Of a DNA stretch of 64,000 nucleotides, positions 19,063-27,299 are shown one piece after another. This stretch comes from JAGNGI01 sp035448825 (lineage in GTDB: Bacteria > Fidelibacterota > UBA2242), in contig DAOTJS010000005.1 of assembly GCA_035448825.1 (NCBI GenBank), forward strand, positions 54,249-118,248, read 5' to 3'. Below the pieces are notes generated by a model. That model searched no databases and was not told the origin of the DNA. It was given only the letters and a program-made list of their open reading frames with translations. Both the position numbers and the translations under genes were made by a program. Every line of letters begins with the position of its first letter. Position 1 is the first letter of the stretch.

Positions 19063-20085
19063 TTATTTTGCCGCCAAGACTGCTGAACGAAGCGGTTCCC
19101 GCCATTGTTGAGCAACGGGATCATAGATACCGAAACCAGAACAGAACTCCCAGTAGGCACGACTAAATCCGTATTTTTCGCACTGCTCTGAGACTGTTCG
19201 CGTCCAGATTAATCGCGATTCTTCGGGAGCGCGATTGTAACAGCCATATTCTCCAATATAAACCGGTACTCCTAACGAGTCTGCAAATTCTTTAATCAGG
19301 TCGAAATGCTGATTGAGTTCTTGCATTTGATCGGCGGTTTTTGTCCAGGTGAGTCCCAGCCAAGCGTTACTTTCTTTTTCCCATTCAGCTCCCTGGTGAG
19401 TAAATCGGAATGGTTCATAGTAATGGATTGCGAGGATTAGGTTACGTTCAGAGGCTGGTAACTTCAGTTCTTTCATTTTCCAGATTCCGCCCCAGTCGGC
19501 GGTTCCGATTACCAGAGTACGGTTGGGATTTGTGGCCCTAATCGTATCAATCAATTCAGGTATCCATTCATTCCATAATTCGGGAGTGAGATTGAAATGA
19601 GGTTCGTTGAGTGGCTCGAAAAGTAAAGTTTGTGGATAATCTTTGAATGCTAAGCCGATTTGACGCCAGAAAGCTAACAAGCGCGGTTTATTTTCTATGG
19701 GTTCTGTGTAAATTTCTTGAAAATGTTGAACATTGATAATAACGTACAATTTATTCTCAAGAGCAGTGTCAACGACATAGCGCACTCGGTTCATAAAATC
19801 GTCCGAGATTGTATAAGGTGGGTTAATATCAGCATGGGCTGACCAGCGAATCGGCAAACGGACGGAATTGAATCCGGCAGATTTTATCAACGGGAAATAT
19901 TCATCTTTAATCACCACCCCCCATTCGCCTTCATTCGGAGCTTCGAGAGCATTACCAATATTTATTCCAGGGTTAAGTTCCGAGTTTATTTTATAGGAAT
20001 TGTTCTTCTCAGGTTGCGTTTCGAAACAATTGCACATCAAAAATATTGGCAAAGTCAAAACAAAAATTAAATGTCTTTTATTCAT
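19063..20085 (-). CDS. Glycoside hydrolase family 5 (cellulase-like), exported
   Basis: The 340-residue protein has a short hydrophobic export signal ending in a Cys-containing stretch (FLMCNCFE) that could be a loose lipoprotein box, then a GH5 (beta/alpha)8 barrel: GINIGNALEAPNEGEWG, SVRLPIRWSAHADI, general acid Glu161 in LFEPLNEPHF, and nucleophile Glu279 in VYIGEYGCY. GH5 enzymes cleave beta-1,4-glucans, mannans and related glycans; the substrate cannot be told from this. I chose the ATG for MNKRHLIF, which lies about 7 bases after AAAGGA; the frame is open 16 codons further. It stands alone, divergent from ffh. Confidence 0.9.
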   Translation of the reverse strand: MNKRHLIFVLTLPIFLMCNCFETQPEKNNSYKINSELNPGINIGNALEAPNEGEWGVVIKDEYFPLIKSAGFNSVRLPIRWSAHADINPPYTISDDFMNRVRYVVDTALENKLYVIINVQHFQEIYTEPIENKPRLLAFWRQIGLAFKDYPQTLLFEPLNEPHFNLTPELWNEWIPELIDTIRATNPNRTLVIGTADWGGIWKMKELKLPASERNLILAIHYYEPFRFTHQGAEWEKESNAWLGLTWTKTADQMQELNQHFDLIKEFADSLGVPVYIGEYGCYNRAPEESRLIWTRTVSEQCEKYGFSRAYWEFCSGFGIYDPVAQQWREPLRSAVLAAK

Positions 20086-20227
20086 AGTCATCCTTTGGCT
20101 TTTATGAACTTTCACAATCGGAAGGTAACTCAATATTCTTTTATTATCAAATTAATCCTTACATTAACTGGCGTCGGTAAAGTGGATACTATGTCCCTGG
20201 ATCAGACAATCTGGCGACGATAATTTC

Positions 20228-20256
20228 TTGCAAAAGGGAGTTAAAAAAATTAAATT
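20228..20256 (+). promoter_or_regulatory. Possible sigma-70 promoter of the ffh-rplS operon
   Basis: TTGCAA (20228-20233), a 17-base spacer, and TAAATT (20251-20256) on the plus strand, about 30 bases before the ffh ATG. The boxes match the consensus only in part (4 of 6 each), but spacing and position are right. The ffh start lacks a clear Shine-Dalgarno sequence. Confidence 0.45.
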
Positions 20257-20285
20257 TACCCGCTTTAATGAATCTGAATTGAATA

Positions 20286-21611
20286 ATGTTTGAACAATTA
20301 CAAAACGGTTTTGGTGCGATCATAAAATCCCTGCGTGGAGAAGGGCGAATCACTGAAAATAATATTGCGGATGCGATGCGGCAGATCAGACGAGTATTAC
20401 TTGAAGCCGATGTCAATTACAAAGTGGCGAAAGAATTCGTTCAGTCGGTACAGGAGAAATCAATAGGAGTCACTGTTGCCAAAAGCCTGACTCCTGGACA
20501 ATTAATTGTGAAAATCATCTACGATGAAATGACTCATCTGCTTGGTGATCAAAGCCGTAATTTGAAAGAGGCTTCCATTCCACCGACGGTCATTATGCTG
20601 GTAGGTTTACAGGGTAGCGGGAAAACGACGAGCGCCGCCAAATTAGCTTATCAATTACTTCAGAAGCAACGTAATCCGATATTGGTGCCTGTGGACGTTT
20701 ATCGTCCGGCCGCAGAAGAGCAATTGGAGATTCTTGCTCGACAAATAAAGGTTCCTTGTTTTCGTGAGAATCCCGATGTAGTTGGGCGAATCAAAGATGC
20801 AATTAATTTTGCACGCCAGCAACATCGCGATACGCTGATAATTGATACCGCCGGGCGGTTACATATAGATGAAAAAATGATGGCGGAATTAAAAACTATC
20901 AAAGAAGCTATCAAACCGCACAATATCCTATTAGTTGTTGACGGAATGACCGGGCAAGACGCTGTCAACACCGCCACTTCTTTCAATGAACAAATCGGTA
21001 TTGACGGGATTATCTTAACTAAAATGGATAGCGATACGCGTGGCGGAGCCGCTTTGACAATCGTTTCATCAACCGGTAAACCAATTATGTATATGTGTGT
21101 TGGCGAAAAGATTGGTGATCTTGAAATATTCCATCCGGAGCGGGTAGCTGGACGAATTCTCGGGATGGGTGACGTTGTCTCATTGGTCGAAAAAGTACAG
21201 GCGAACGTTGACCTCGAATCGGCGTTGAAATTGGAAAATAAATTAAGGAAGGAACAATTTACCCTCGAAGACTATTTGAAACAGCTGCAGCAAGTAAAAA
21301 AACTCGGACCGCTCGATACTGTAATGGAACATTTGCCTGGCTTCGCCCGTATGCGACTCGGAAATCAAAAAGTAGATGAAAAAGAATTGATTAAAGCCGA
21401 AGCAATAATTCAGTCAATGACTCGAATCGAACGGCTTAAGCCCAATATAATTAATGGTAGTCGGCGACGGCGCATTGCTCTGGGAAGTGGTACCCAGCCG
21501 CAGGATGTCAACCGTCTACTCAATCAATACTGGCAGATAACAAAATTAATGAAACAGATGGGTCGTATGAAATTGCCCAAAAATTTATCTGCTTTTGGAA
21601 TAGGAAATTAA
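20286..21611 (+). CDS. ffh: Signal recognition particle protein Ffh
   Basis: Ffh is the SRP54-type GTPase that, with SRP RNA, targets ribosomes making membrane proteins to FtsY. The 441-residue protein has the N domain, then the G domain with P-loop GLQGSGKTTSAAKL at about 107-120, DTAGRLHIDEKM, TKMDSDTRGGAAL, and the methionine-rich M domain at the C-terminus (LKQMGRMKLPKN after QYWQITK). No SRP RNA gene is visible in the window. It heads a plus-strand cluster of translation and ribosome maturation genes. Confidence 0.98.
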   Translation: MFEQLQNGFGAIIKSLRGEGRITENNIADAMRQIRRVLLEADVNYKVAKEFVQSVQEKSIGVTVAKSLTPGQLIVKIIYDEMTHLLGDQSRNLKEASIPPTVIMLVGLQGSGKTTSAAKLAYQLLQKQRNPILVPVDVYRPAAEEQLEILARQIKVPCFRENPDVVGRIKDAINFARQQHRDTLIIDTAGRLHIDEKMMAELKTIKEAIKPHNILLVVDGMTGQDAVNTATSFNEQIGIDGIILTKMDSDTRGGAALTIVSSTGKPIMYMCVGEKIGDLEIFHPERVAGRILGMGDVVSLVEKVQANVDLESALKLENKLRKEQFTLEDYLKQLQQVKKLGPLDTVMEHLPGFARMRLGNQKVDEKELIKAEAIIQSMTRIERLKPNIINGSRRRRIALGSGTQPQDVNRLLNQYWQITKLMKQMGRMKLPKNLSAFGIGN

Positions 21612-21628
21612 ATAAAAGGAGGCTCTTA

Positions 21629-22222
21629 GTGGCAGTAAAAATCAGATTACAACGAGTGGGTAGAAAGAAGAAACCTTTTTACTGGATCGTAGCAATGGAT
21701 AGTAAATGTCGTCGGGATGGTCGCTATCTGGACAAATTAGGTTATTACGATCCGCTGACCAAACCGGCAACTATTAAAATAGAGAAGGAAAAGATATTAA
21801 GCTGGTTAGAGAAAGGTGCCATTCCTTCAGATACCGTTTTTAATCTATTGCAAAAAGAAGGAATTGCTCTGGAATGGCATTTAATTCGAAATAATGTCAG
21901 CGAGCAGGCAAGGAATATTGAAATCCAGAAATGGCAGCTGGCTCATACTAAAAGTGCTGAAACCGTTGAATCAATCGAAGAAAAGCAAACTATCGAGGTT
22001 CAAGAAACCGAACCTGTAACTGTCAGTGAAAATGTTGAAAAAGAATTAACTCCTGAGACTGAACCGGCTGAAAAAGCTAAATCAGCCGGGGCTAAAAGGA
22101 CTAAGCCGGTCAAACCTTCGGCAGAAGAAGCCATGCCGGATATCGAAATACCTGAAGAAACCACGGAAACTTCCAGCGATGAAGAGGCAGAATCGAAGCC
22201 TGAAATTCAGTCGGCGACCTGA
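21629..22222 (+). CDS. rpsP: 30S ribosomal protein S16 with long acidic C-terminal extension
   Basis: Residues 1 to about 85 form a normal S16 (KIRLQRVGRKKKPFYWIVAM, DGRYLDKLGYYDP, LLQKEGIALEWH). The remaining 110 or so residues are low complexity, rich in Glu, Thr, Ala, Pro and Lys, ending in acidic runs; S16 is usually only 80-100 residues long. The start is GTG, placed 7 bases after a strong AAAGGAGG. Extended S16 tails are known in Bacteroidota and relatives. The tail is probably disordered and its role is unknown. The S1 protein in this window has a similar extension. Confidence 0.96.
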   Translation: MAVKIRLQRVGRKKKPFYWIVAMDSKCRRDGRYLDKLGYYDPLTKPATIKIEKEKILSWLEKGAIPSDTVFNLLQKEGIALEWHLIRNNVSEQARNIEIQKWQLAHTKSAETVESIEEKQTIEVQETEPVTVSENVEKELTPETEPAEKAKSAGAKRTKPVKPSAEEAMPDIEIPEETTETSSDEEAESKPEIQSAT

Positions 22223-22324
22223 AATTTTAATTAAAAAAGATTCTTTGACTATTTTTTACTAAATTTGAAATTAGAGTTGTGAATTATTGACATTGTCTGA
22301 AACTAGAAAAGAGGAGTGACAGCT

Positions 22325-22558
22325 ATGAAAGAGTTTGTTGAATTCATCGTAAAACAATTAGTCGACCATCCGGAAGATGTAAAAGTGGTCCAGGTTGATA
22401 GTGAAAAAACCGTTATTCTGGAACTTTCAGTCAAGGAAGGTGATCTTGGAAAAGTGATCGGGAAAAAAGGGCGCACCGCTCGCGCGATAAGAACACTTTT
22501 GACTGCCGCCGCCGCCAAACAAGGTCAGAAAAGGGCAATTTTAGAAATCATTGAATAA
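22325..22558 (+). CDS. khpA: KH domain RNA-binding protein KhpA
   Basis: A 77-residue single KH domain protein with the GxxG loop in GKVIGKKGRTARAIRTLL. KhpA binds RNA and in several bacteria forms a heterodimer with KhpB that affects division and sRNA metabolism. It sits between rpsP and rimM as in many genomes. The start is the ATG 8 bases after GAGGAG; a GTG three codons upstream lies inside that ribosome-binding site and is unlikely. Confidence 0.95.
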   Translation: MKEFVEFIVKQLVDHPEDVKVVQVDSEKTVILELSVKEGDLGKVIGKKGRTARAIRTLLTAAAAKQGQKRAILEIIE

Positions 22559-22566
22559 GCGTTAAA

Positions 22567-23073
22567 ATGGATCATTTGGTACTGTTACCGGTCGGATCCA
22601 TTTTAAAAAGCTTTGGTCTGAACGGGGCAGTCCTTTTAAATCGCGGCTCTCTGAAAAATATAAAAGTAGATGAGCCAAAAGTACTTTGGCTCGGTGAAAG
22701 TGCTCAGGTAGCTCGCCCATGGAAGGTTGATTATCTGAGAATAAGTACTAAAAAAGTTTATTTGAAATTGCGAGATATTAATTCCCGGCAGGAAGCGGAT
22801 TATCTCAAGGGACTGAATGTTTTCATTAAACAAGAAAATGAACGGAAAAGCGAATTCGATGATCTCGTCGGTTACAAAGTTAGAGTAATCAATTCAGCGA
22901 AAGATATTGGTTTTATTAATTCACTGGACGAAACCAATCCCCAAGCTTCGTTTGTCATCGAATCTGAAGGTGCATCTATACTGGTTCCAGCAGTATCCGG
23001 TTTAATCGAGCGCGTTGATCCTGATCAAAAAGTTGTTGTCTTTAAAAATGTCGAAGGTTTATTTCCGAAATGA
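22567..23073 (+). CDS. rimM: Ribosome maturation factor RimM
   Basis: RimM assists assembly of the 30S head domain and contacts S19. The 168-residue protein shows the N-terminal RimM barrel (LLPVGSILKSFGLNGAVLL, LKLRDINSRQEADYLKG) and a C-terminal PRC barrel (DDLVGYKVRVINSAKDIG, ILVPAVSGLIERVD). It is a little divergent but placed exactly between khpA and trmD, the usual order. Its stop overlaps the trmD ATG by 4 bases. Confidence 0.92.
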   Translation: MDHLVLLPVGSILKSFGLNGAVLLNRGSLKNIKVDEPKVLWLGESAQVARPWKVDYLRISTKKVYLKLRDINSRQEADYLKGLNVFIKQENERKSEFDDLVGYKVRVINSAKDIGFINSLDETNPQASFVIESEGASILVPAVSGLIERVDPDQKVVVFKNVEGLFPK

Positions 23074-23789
23074 AAATTTATATAGTCACCGCATTCCCGG
23101 GAATGATTACAGCCTGTCTGGCAGAAAGTATGTTCCGCAAAGCCGTCGAGAATGGTGGAGTTGAATTTGAAGTCTGGAATTTGCGAGATTTCACTCGTGA
23201 TAAACATAAACAGATTGACGACAAACCGTACGGAGGCGGGGCAGGAATGGTCTTAAAACCTGAGCCGTTTTTTCGGGCCTATGATAAAATTGTTAAGTTG
23301 ACTGGGCGTAAGCGACCGCGCGTTATTTTTCCGACACCTCAGGGAAAATTGTTTAGCCATCAGCTGGCAGTTAATTTTGCTCAGGAGTCTGATTTGACTT
23401 TTTTTTGCGGCCATTATAAAGGCGTTGACGAAAGAGTAATTGCTAATCTGGTGACTGATGAAATTAGTATCGGTGATTATGTGCTAACTGGCGGTGAACT
23501 CCCGGCGCTTATTATCATTGATGCGATCATCCGTCATATTCCGAATGTACTCCACTCTTATAAATCGGCCGAGACTGATTCCTTCGCCGATAATCTCTTA
23601 GAAGGGCCGATTTATACCCATCCGCAAGTTTACCGGCGGAAAAGCGTTCCCGAGGTTTTGACTTCGGGTAACCACACCAAAATAAGCGCATGGCGGCAGG
23701 AACAACGTGAGCTTAGAACTCGACAAAGAAGAATTGATTTAATTGAAAACTCGACAAATATGAAATCGGAGGATAAAAATAATGGATAA
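23070..23789 (+). CDS. trmD: tRNA (guanine37-N1)-methyltransferase TrmD
   Basis: TrmD methylates G37 of tRNAs reading CNN codons, preventing +1 frameshifting. The 239-residue protein has the SPOUT trefoil-knot motifs: TAFPGMITACLAESMF, DDKPYGGGAGMVLKPEP, FFCGHYKGVDERV and EISIGDYVLTGGELPAL, with the C-terminal HYTRP-like substitute HPQVYRRKSVPEVLTSGNH. It overlaps rimM by 4 and rplS by 8 bases. Confidence 0.98.
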   Translation: MKIYIVTAFPGMITACLAESMFRKAVENGGVEFEVWNLRDFTRDKHKQIDDKPYGGGAGMVLKPEPFFRAYDKIVKLTGRKRPRVIFPTPQGKLFSHQLAVNFAQESDLTFFCGHYKGVDERVIANLVTDEISIGDYVLTGGELPALIIIDAIIRHIPNVLHSYKSAETDSFADNLLEGPIYTHPQVYRRKSVPEVLTSGNHTKISAWRQEQRELRTRQRRIDLIENSTNMKSEDKNNG

Positions 23790-24126
23790 ATTAACCGCCG
23801 CAGTTGCGGATCAGTTTAAAACCGATATTCCTGAATTCAAACCGGGTGACACCGTCGCGGTTGAAGTCAAGATCATCGAAGGTGATAAAGAACGCCTTCA
23901 AACCTTCCAAGGTGTCGTTATTGCCCGCCATGGTAGTGGCATTAGTGAAACCTTTACCGTGAGAAAAATTTCCAATGGAGTCGGTGTGGAAAGAATTTTC
24001 CCGCTCCATTCTCCCAAAATATCCAAAATTGAGCGGATTAGCGTCGGTAAAGTTCGTCGGGCGAAATTATATTACCTAAGAAATTTGCGAGGCAAAGCCT
24101 CTAAAATTAAAGAGGATAGTCACTAG
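23782..24126 (+). CDS. rplS: 50S ribosomal protein L19
   Basis: L19 sits at the 30S-50S interface. The 114-residue protein carries the conserved blocks FKPGDTVAVEVKIIEG, RLQTFQGVVIARHGSGI, ETFTVRKISNGVGVERIFP and VGKVRRAKLYYLRNLRGK. It is the last gene of the ffh-rplS cluster. It ends with TAG, showing that TAG works as a stop codon in this genome. Confidence 0.98.
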   Translation: MDKLTAAVADQFKTDIPEFKPGDTVAVEVKIIEGDKERLQTFQGVVIARHGSGISETFTVRKISNGVGVERIFPLHSPKISKIERISVGKVRRAKLYYLRNLRGKASKIKEDSH

Positions 24127-24149
24127 ACCGCATCTTGGATTGTCTGGTC

Positions 24150-24941
24150 TTATCCAGGATTTTGAAAAATAAAATTAAAACCTGCCAGCAATAAAAATAT
24201 TCCATAGATTCTCTTGATGAGACGGGAAGGCAATTTAATTGAAATTAAGGCTCCGATTAAGGCGCCGAATAATAATCCCAGAGCGATTGATAATGCAGGA
24301 GCTATTTGCAATTGCCCGGCGCGATAATAAACCAACACTCCTGGCAGTCCCACCGGCAGAAGTAAAGCCATCAGTGACGTACCGACTGCTTTTTTGTAAG
24401 GATATTTGAAAATTGAAATCAATGCCGGTACAATTATAATACCGCCACCAATGCCAAACAAACCGGACATCATACCGGCTACAAATCCCAGAATTATATA
24501 ATAACTCGGTTGATTGAATCTAACGATTTCGTATCGTGGATTTGATTCCTCTCGTTTATATCTATTTAAAAACAATGATCGAATATCAATATAAGTCCAG
24601 GCGATATATAAAAGGAAAATCCCGTAGAGTCGTTTTAAAATAGGTGCTGGAATTTCAAGTGCTGAAATAGCCCCACCAACTACACCGATAAAAATTCCCA
24701 GACTAATTAGCAAAGCCTGGCGCACATTAACCATCTTTTCTTTATGGTAAGTCAAAACTGCCAGAATGCCTACCGGCAGAAGTAGAGCCGCCAGTGAAGT
24801 ACTATTAGCCGCCAACTGTGAAAAATGACCGAACCAAATCAAAATAGGAACTATTACAATACCTCCTCCAATACCAAACAAACCGGAAAGTATACCGGCC
24901 ATTAATCCGACCAGAATAAAAAATAAATTTGTAAGCATCAA
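24150..24941 (-). CDS. TauE/SafE family membrane permease
   Basis: A 263-residue polytopic membrane protein made of two homologous halves, each with the signature SGLFGIGGGIVIVP (residues about 20-33) or SGLFGIGGGIIIVP (second half), followed by TSLAALLLPVGILAVLTY and TSLMALLLPVGLPGVLVY. This internal repeat is characteristic of TauE/SafE (DUF81) proteins, which export sulfite, sulfoacetate or related organosulfur anions, though most members have no tested substrate. It is convergent with rplS and divergent from groES, so it has no operon context. Confidence 0.9.
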   Translation of the reverse strand: MMLTNLFFILVGLMAGILSGLFGIGGGIVIVPILIWFGHFSQLAANSTSLAALLLPVGILAVLTYHKEKMVNVRQALLISLGIFIGVVGGAISALEIPAPILKRLYGIFLLYIAWTYIDIRSLFLNRYKREESNPRYEIVRFNQPSYYIILGFVAGMMSGLFGIGGGIIIVPALISIFKYPYKKAVGTSLMALLLPVGLPGVLVYYRAGQLQIAPALSIALGLLFGALIGALISIKLPSRLIKRIYGIFLLLAGFNFIFQNPG

Positions 24942-25055
24942 ATAACTTTCATAATTAAGAATAGCAACGAGAAAGAATTGATAAAAATTTACATTAAAAT
25001 GCCTTTTGTGGAAAAGAATATGTCACTGTCAATTTATTTGAATTATTTCTATGAC

Positions 25056-25073
25056 TTTCTGTCCGAGCAGAAA
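25056..25073 (+). promoter_or_regulatory. Inverted repeat just upstream of the groES promoter
   Basis: TTTCTG and CAGAAA form a perfect 6-base inverted repeat around a 6-base centre, ending one base before the sigma-54-like -24 element. It could be an operator or activator half-site pair. No CIRCE element (TTAGCACTC-N9-GAGTGCTAA), the usual HrcA target before groESL, is present in the intergenic region. Confidence 0.35.
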
Positions 25074-25074
25074 A

Positions 25075-25091
25075 TTGGCACGTCATTTGTA
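25075..25091 (+). promoter_or_regulatory. Sigma-54-like promoter of groES-groEL
   Basis: The sequence TTGGCACG-TCAT-TTGTA matches the sigma-54 (RpoN) -24/-12 consensus TGGCACG-N4-TTGCW except for T in place of C in the -12 box. The two key dinucleotides are separated by the required 10 bases. It lies about 95 bases upstream of the groES ATG. No enhancer-binding protein gene is visible in the window. Confidence 0.45.
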
Positions 25092-25186
25092 AAATTAAAG
25101 ACGCTTTTTGAATGACTGAACAATTAGGATGAAAACATTTTACTTTATAACCAATTAATAATAATTCAATTGAAAGGAGAAATTCT

Positions 25187-25471
25187 ATGGCAATTAAACC
25201 ATTAGCAGATCGTGTATTGGTGAAGCCGCTGGTTTCCGATGAGAAAACCCCCGGTGGAATTTATTTACCTGATACCGCTAAAGAAAAACCCCAGGAAGGT
25301 ACAGTTATTGCAGTCGGCCCGGGAAAAATCACGGATGACGGCAAGAAAATTCCGATGGAAGTAAAAGTTGGTGATCATATTTTGTACGGTAAATATTCTG
25401 GTACAGAAGTAATGATTGATGGTGAAGAGCATTTGATAATGCGCGAGAGCGACATTTTTGCAATACTTTAA
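25187..25471 (+). CDS. groS: Co-chaperonin GroES
   Basis: GroES forms the heptameric lid of the GroEL folding chamber. The 94-residue protein shows IKPLADRVLVKPLVSDEKT, GGIYLPDTAKEKPQEGTV, the VGDHILYGKYSGTEV block and a C-terminal MRESDIFAIL. AAAGGAG lies 7 bases before the ATG. It is followed 21 bases later by groEL. Confidence 0.98.
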   Translation: MAIKPLADRVLVKPLVSDEKTPGGIYLPDTAKEKPQEGTVIAVGPGKITDDGKKIPMEVKVGDHILYGKYSGTEVMIDGEEHLIMRESDIFAIL

Positions 25472-25492
25472 TGAAAATAAAAGGAGTTAAAT

Positions 25493-27172
25493 ATGGCCAA
25501 AGACATTCAGTATGAAATACAAGCCAGAACCTCTCTAAAAGAGGGAGTTGATAAACTGGCTAATGTTGTTAAAGTTACCCTTGGTCCAAAAGGGCGTAAC
25601 GTGGTAATCGAGAAGAAATTCGGTGCCCCGACGATTACTAAAGATGGAGTTACCGTCGCCAAAGAGGTCGAGCTGGAAGATAAACTGGAAAATATCGGCG
25701 CTCAAATGGTAAAAGAGGTTGCATCAAAAACTTCGGATATTGCTGGTGACGGCACCACAACCGCTACTGTGTTAGCTCAGTCAATTATTGCTGAAGGTAT
25801 CAAAAATGTCACCGCCGGTGCTGATCCGATGGAATTAAAACGCGGTATTGATGCGGCTGTAAATGTAGTAGTCGAAAGCTTGAAAGAATTGAGCAAGGCG
25901 GTTACCAACAGTAAAGAAGAAATTGCTCAGGTAGGAACTATTTCGGCTAATAACCGCAAGGTCCGCCGGATAATCGAGGATGAATCCGGTAAAGAAGACA
26001 TAGTCGAAGTCCCAATCGGGGTCTTGATTGCCGAAGCAATGGAAAAAGTCGGCAAGGAAGGCGTTATTACCGTCGAAGAAGCAAAAAGTACCTTGACAAC
26101 TCTGGACCTGGTCGAAGGTATGCAATTTGATCGAGGATACATTTCGGCCTATTTTGTCACGAATGCCGAAGCTATGGAAGCTGTTCTGGAAGATCCTTAT
26201 TTGTTGATTTATGACAAGAAGATCAGCAATATGAAGGAATTGCTTCCAATTCTGGAAAAAGTATCCCAGATGGGACGTTCCTTACTGATAATAGCCGAGG
26301 AAGTAGAAGGTGAAGCTCTGGCAACCTTGATTGTCAACAAGCTGAGAGGTACTTTAAAAGTTGCTGCGGTAAAAGCACCGGGTTTTGGCGATCGTCGCAA
26401 AGAAATGTTAGAAGACATTGCCGTACTAACTAACGGCAAGGTAATTTCTGAAGAAGCCGGTTATAAACTGGAAAACGCTAATATATCATATCTGGGAAGT
26501 GCCAAGAGAATCGTGATAGATAAAGACAATACTACGATTGTCGAAGGCGCCGGTAAACCCGAAGATATTAAAGGCCGAATCAAACAGATTAAAGCCCAGA
26601 TTGAAGCCAGCACTTCGGATTACGATAAGGAAAAACTTCAGGAACGTTTGGCTAAACTCTCAGGCGGCGTAGCTGTCCTGAAAGTTGGTGCGGCAACTGA
26701 GGTTGAAATGAAAGAACTCAAGGCTTTGGTAGAGGATGCTTTGCATGCAACCCGAGCGGCTGTCGAAGAAGGAATAGTCCCTGGCGGTGGGGTCGCTCTG
26801 ATCAGATGTATTCCTGCTTTGGATAAAGTTAAAGTTTCAGGCGATCAAATGATTGGTGTGAAAATTATCAAACGTGCTCTGGAAGAACCTTTACGCCAGA
26901 TAGCCAAGAATGCCGGTCACGAACCGTCTATTGTCGTCCAGAAGATTAAAGAAAACAAAGATGATTTTGGATTTGATGCATATCAAGAAGAATATGTGCA
27001 TATGTATAAGGCCGGAATCATTGATCCGACTAAAGTTACTCGGATTGCTTTGCAGAATGCAGCCAGTATTGCCGGACTGATGTTGACTACTGAAGCAGTA
27101 ATTACTGAGATTCCGGAAAAAGAACCGGCGGCACCGGGAATGCCTCCAGGTGGAATGGGCGACATGTATTAA
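25493..27172 (+). CDS. groL: Chaperonin GroEL
   Basis: GroEL is the ATP-driven tetradecameric chaperonin. The 559-residue protein has LGPKGRNVVIEKKFGAPT, the ATP site AGDGTTTATVLAQSI, the signature AAVEEGIVPGGGVALIR and the flexible C-terminal Gly-Met tail (PPGGMGDMY). A short charged insertion is seen around residues 160-170 (RIIEDESGKEDIVEVPIG), slightly longer than in E. coli. The operon ends in a strong terminator just downstream. Confidence 0.99.
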   Translation: MAKDIQYEIQARTSLKEGVDKLANVVKVTLGPKGRNVVIEKKFGAPTITKDGVTVAKEVELEDKLENIGAQMVKEVASKTSDIAGDGTTTATVLAQSIIAEGIKNVTAGADPMELKRGIDAAVNVVVESLKELSKAVTNSKEEIAQVGTISANNRKVRRIIEDESGKEDIVEVPIGVLIAEAMEKVGKEGVITVEEAKSTLTTLDLVEGMQFDRGYISAYFVTNAEAMEAVLEDPYLLIYDKKISNMKELLPILEKVSQMGRSLLIIAEEVEGEALATLIVNKLRGTLKVAAVKAPGFGDRRKEMLEDIAVLTNGKVISEEAGYKLENANISYLGSAKRIVIDKDNTTIVEGAGKPEDIKGRIKQIKAQIEASTSDYDKEKLQERLAKLSGGVAVLKVGAATEVEMKELKALVEDALHATRAAVEEGIVPGGGVALIRCIPALDKVKVSGDQMIGVKIIKRALEEPLRQIAKNAGHEPSIVVQKIKENKDDFGFDAYQEEYVHMYKAGIIDPTKVTRIALQNAASIAGLMLTTEAVITEIPEKEPAAPGMPPGGMGDMY

Positions 27173-27180
27173 AAATTAAA

Positions 27181-27240
27181 GACATTGTCCATAAAAGAGC
27201 CTCTTATTTTTAGGAGGCTCTTGTTTTTTGTGGACATTGT
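27181..27240 (+). terminator. Rho-independent terminator after groEL, inside a longer dyad
   Basis: A perfect 9-base stem (27195-27203 with 27214-27222, AAGAGCCTC/GAGGCTCTT) encloses a 10-base AT-rich loop and is followed by GTTTTTTG. The flanks also pair imperfectly: ACATTGTCCATAAAA on the left matches the complement of TTTTGTGGACATTGT on the right, making a composite dyad of about 58 bases. Confidence 0.85.
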
Positions 27241-27299
27241 GTTTTATTATAAATAATTTTAGATAGATTTTTAATAAGAATAAAAAATTAGGAGGTAAT

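Noticed and set aside
24133..24159. Hairpin at the convergent ends of rplS and the TauE/SafE gene
   Set aside because: The stem has 8 pairs including a wobble, but there is no T-run on the plus strand, and it overlaps the end of the permease gene; not strong enough to call a terminator.
24942..25186. Search for a CIRCE element before groES
   Set aside because: Neither half (TTAGCACTC or GAGTGCTAA) nor a close variant is present.
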